A stretch of DNA of 64,000 nucleotides from Bosea sp. 124. Lineage in GTDB: Bacteria; Pseudomonadota; Alphaproteobacteria; Rhizobiales; Beijerinckiaceae. Where the stretch lies: the NCBI RefSeq assembly GCF_003046175.1, contig NZ_PZZM01000001.1:1435001-1499000 (forward strand), read 5' to 3'. The number at the start of each line of letters is the position of its first letter. The first letter of the stretch is position 1. This document shows, piece by piece, positions 61,673-64,000 of the stretch. The notes under the pieces were generated by a model. That model did no database searches, was not told where the DNA came from, and saw only the letters and a list, made by a program, of their open reading frames with translations. Both the position numbers and the translations under genes were made by a program.

Positions 61673-63460
61673 ATGAAAGACCAGGAACTGGGCCATCTGA
61701 TCGCCCGCGTGAAGGAAGGCGCCCTGTCGCGGCGCTCCTTCATCAAGAAGGCGGCGGCCATCGGCCTGGCTGCACCATTCGCCAATCAGCTTCTGGCCTT
61801 CAACGGCGTCGCGATGGCGCAGAGCAAGTATGAGTACAAGCCGACCAAGGCCGGCGGTGGCGGCCCGCTGAAGGTGCTGCTCTGGCAGGCGCCGACCCTG
61901 CTGAACCCGCATTTCGCCAGCGGCACCAAGGACCAGATCGCCTCGCGCATCTTCTTCGAGCCGCTCGCCGGCTGGGACAAGGAAGGCGTGCTCACGCCGT
62001 GCCTGGCGGCCGAGATTCCCTCCAAGGCCAATGGCGGTCTCTCCGCCGACGGCAAGGAAGTGATCTGGAAGATCAAGCCGGGCGTCAAATGGCATGACGG
62101 CAAGCCCCTCACCGCCGACGACGCCGTCTTCACCTGGGAATACGCCGCCGATCCGGCGACGGCTGCCTACACGACGGGCGCCTACAAGGACATCAAGGTC
62201 GAGAAGGTCGACGAACTCACCATCAAGGTGATCTTCCCACAGCCGACGCCGTTCTGGGCCGACGCCTTCGTCGGCGTCACCGGCCAGATCCTGCCGAAGC
62301 ATCATTTCGGCGAATACAAGGGCGCCAAGTCCCGCGAAGCTCCGGCCAACCTGAAACCGGTGGGAACCGGGCCCTACAAGTTCGTCGACTTCAAGCCGGG
62401 CGACATCCTGACCGGCGAGCGCAATGCCGACTATCACATCAAGAACCAGCCCTTCTTCGACACGATCGAGTGCAAGGGCGGCGGTGACGCGGTGTCGGCA
62501 GCGCGCGCCGTGTTGCAGACCGGCGAATACGACTATGCCTGGAACCTTCAGGTCGAGGACGAAGTCCTCAAGCGCATGGAGACCGGCGGCCGCGGCAAGA
62601 TCAGCGCCGTGGTGTCAGGCGACATCGAGTTCATCATCCTCAACACGACCGATCCGTGGACCGAGGTCGATGGCGAGCGCTCGAGCGCCAAGACCAAGCA
62701 TCCGACGCTGTCGGATCCGAAGGTCCGCGAGGCGATCAACCTGCTGATCGACCGTGACTCGGTGCAGAAGTTCATCTACGGCCGCGGCGGCATCGCGACC
62801 GCGAGCTTCGTCAACGAGCCCAAGCAATTCAAGTCGCCGAAGTTGAAATACGAGTTCAACATCGACAAGGCGAACAAGATCCTCGACGACGCCGGCTACA
62901 AGAAGGGCGCTGACGGCATCCGCGAGAAGGACGGCAAGAAGCTGAAATACGTCTTCCAGACCTCGATCAATGCCCCGCGCCAGAAGACCCAGGCGATCAT
63001 CAAGCAGGCCTGCCAGCGCGCCGGCATCGACCTTGAGCTGAAGTCGGTCACCGCCTCGGTGTTCTTCTCCTCGGACGTGGCGAACCCCGACACCTACACC
63101 AAGCTCTATGTCGACATGGAGATGTATACGACGACGCAACCGCAGCCCGATCCGGAGCGCTTCCTGAACCAGTTCACGTCCTGGGAGGTCGCCAACAAGG
63201 AGAACAAGTGGCTTGGCCGCAACGTCTCGCGCTACACCGACAAGGCCGCCGACGAAGCCTATCAGGCGGCCCAGAAGGAACTCGACCCTGCCAAGCGGGC
63301 CGCGCTGCTGATCAAGGTCAACGAGATCTTCTGCGAAGCCAATGTGATCCTGCCGCTGCTGTCGCGGACACGCGTCGCCGCGTCCCTCAACAACATCACG
63401 CATGATCACAGCGGCTGGGACGTCGATACCTGGAACATCGCTGGCTGGTATCGCAGCTAA
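61673..63460 (+). CDS. Peptide-type ABC transporter substrate-binding protein with Tat-like signal
   Basis: This 595-residue SBP_bac_5 family receptor begins with a twin-arginine-like signal (LSRRSFIKKAAAIGLAAPFA, cleavage near AMAQS at residue 44-45). Typical segments are KPGVKWHDGKPLTADDAVFTWEYA, PVGTGPYKFVDFKPGD and SDPKVREAINLLIDRD, each read in parts. The ATG at 61673 has GGAG at 8 nt. It is the first gene of an importer whose permease gene starts at 63616. The sigma-54-type promoter suggests a role in nitrogen scavenging. Confidence 0.92.
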   Translation: MKDQELGHLIARVKEGALSRRSFIKKAAAIGLAAPFANQLLAFNGVAMAQSKYEYKPTKAGGGGPLKVLLWQAPTLLNPHFASGTKDQIASRIFFEPLAGWDKEGVLTPCLAAEIPSKANGGLSADGKEVIWKIKPGVKWHDGKPLTADDAVFTWEYAADPATAAYTTGAYKDIKVEKVDELTIKVIFPQPTPFWADAFVGVTGQILPKHHFGEYKGAKSREAPANLKPVGTGPYKFVDFKPGDILTGERNADYHIKNQPFFDTIECKGGGDAVSAARAVLQTGEYDYAWNLQVEDEVLKRMETGGRGKISAVVSGDIEFIILNTTDPWTEVDGERSSAKTKHPTLSDPKVREAINLLIDRDSVQKFIYGRGGIATASFVNEPKQFKSPKLKYEFNIDKANKILDDAGYKKGADGIREKDGKKLKYVFQTSINAPRQKTQAIIKQACQRAGIDLELKSVTASVFFSSDVANPDTYTKLYVDMEMYTTTQPQPDPERFLNQFTSWEVANKENKWLGRNVSRYTDKAADEAYQAAQKELDPAKRAALLIKVNEIFCEANVILPLLSRTRVAASLNNITHDHSGWDVDTWNIAGWYRS

Positions 63461-63467
63461 GATCCGG

Positions 63468-63519
63468 GGGAGCGGGCGGCTCCGCGTGGCCCAGCGCCGC
63501 GCGGGGCGGCACCGCTCCC
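63468..63519 (+). terminator. GC-rich stem-loop between importer binding-protein and permease genes
   Basis: GGGAGCGG (63468-63475) pairs with CCGCTCCC (63512-63519), followed by TCTTCGTTTTG. Further GC pairing is possible inside. The T-run is poor, so it is more likely a partial terminator or RNA-stabilising hairpin, as is common after binding-protein genes of ABC operons. Confidence 0.5.
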
Positions 63520-63615
63520 TCTTCGTTTTGACGACGCAAAACCCGCCGCCGTTCCGGTGGCGGTGTTCTGCGGCTTGTGGCGGTTAGAGTCCGCGTTCGA
63601 AAGAAGTCTGTTTGA

Positions 63616-64000
63616 TGGGCGCTTACCTGCTGAGGCGACTGCTGATCGCTATTCCGAGTCTGCTCGGTATCAGCCTGATCCTGTTCACCGTGCTCGCCAT
63701 GGCGCCGGGCGATCCGTTTTCGGAGATGGCGACCAATCCCAACGTCCCGCCGGAGGTCCGCGAGGCGCTGCGTGCCAGCTTCGGCCTGAATGATCCGATC
63801 ATGGTGCGCTATCTGCGCTGGCTCGCCGCCATGGTGCAGGGTGACTGGGGCTTTTCCTTCGCGAGCCGCATCGATGTCGACAAGCTGATCCTGCAGCGCG
63901 TCCCGACGACGCTGTTCGTCGTCGGCTCCTCGCAGATCCTGGCGCTCTGCATCGCCCTGCCGGTCGGCATCTTCGCCGCGACGCGGCCTTATTCCATCTT
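63616..64000 (+). CDS. DppB-like ABC transporter permease, 3' truncated by window edge
   Basis: The frame is open from the ATG at 63616 to the right edge (128 complete codons). The N-terminus MGAYLLRRLLIAIPSLLGIS, then the helix ending VLAMAPGDPF, matches DppB/OppB proteins, and FGLNDPIMVRYLRWL and GDWGFSF are the usual following segments. It lies 155 bp after the binding-protein gene with a stem-loop between them. The DppC- and ATPase-encoding genes should follow off-window. Confidence 0.92.

Overview
The window is high-GC, gene-dense bacterial chromosome. Its gene families and their arrangement (D-tartrate dehydratase of the Bradyrhizobium TarD type, bkd operon with an Lrp-type regulator, soxBDAG-purU with a GbdR-like regulator, several dpp-, pot- and afu-type ABC importers, palindromic intergenic repeats) point to an alphaproteobacterium of the Hyphomicrobiales (Rhizobiales), possibly Bosea or a relative. 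That placement is inference from gene content. No tRNA, rRNA, CRISPR array, prophage or insertion sequence was recognised. The window looks like catabolic and transport chromosome rather than a mobile island.

Layout: 1-1394 is the end of a siderophore (FecCD/FecE) importer. 1403-3630 is tarD with a divergent LysR gene. 3627-15156 is one long leftward gene train: LysR regulator, nitrilase-family amidase, RraA-like protein, PotD/A/B/C-type importer, hydantoinase/oxoprolinase A and B, and a malate/lactate-type dehydrogenase. It looks like a complete route for taking up and opening an unidentified amide or ureide. 15372-17184 holds a MocR regulator and a DUF983 protein. 17334-23391 is the branched-chain 2-oxoacid dehydrogenase operon with divergent bkdR. 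23549-26473 holds nadC and a fused PhnN kinase/thymidine-phosphorylase-like protein. 26949-29896 is a TAXI-TRAP transporter. 29908-35782 is a leftward signalling cluster (FecR, Crp-like, CHASE2-cyclase, OmpA-like, FGE-like). 36100-37468 holds an alpha/beta hydrolase and a cytochrome c. 37758-44348 is a dipeptide-type importer with an M20 peptidase. 44529-46713 holds a Nudix hydrolase and a Na/Pi transporter. 46861-53982 is a leftward operon of SDR, IolG, inositol-phosphatase and AfuABC importer. 54134-61459 is gbdR with soxBDAG-purU. 61673-64000 is another dipeptide-type importer that runs off the right edge and is preceded by a sigma-54-type promoter.

Three ideas stand out. (1) At 23.5-26.5 kb one polypeptide joins a nucleoside-phosphorylase-like domain to ribose-1,5-bisphosphate kinase, beside nadC. 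Together they could turn a nucleotide's ribose phosphate into PRPP and spend it on NAD synthesis. (2) At 46.9-54.0 kb a sugar-phosphate-type (AfuABC) importer sits with inositol monophosphatase and inositol dehydrogenase genes behind a palindrome matching the rhizobial IolR operator, which suggests uptake and use of a phosphorylated inositol. (3) Two families of structured palindromic repeats, seven copies in all, lie between genes, often inside operons.

Functions are read from motifs and family memory only; no searches were run. Start sites were chosen from Shine-Dalgarno matches, family N-termini and gene overlaps.
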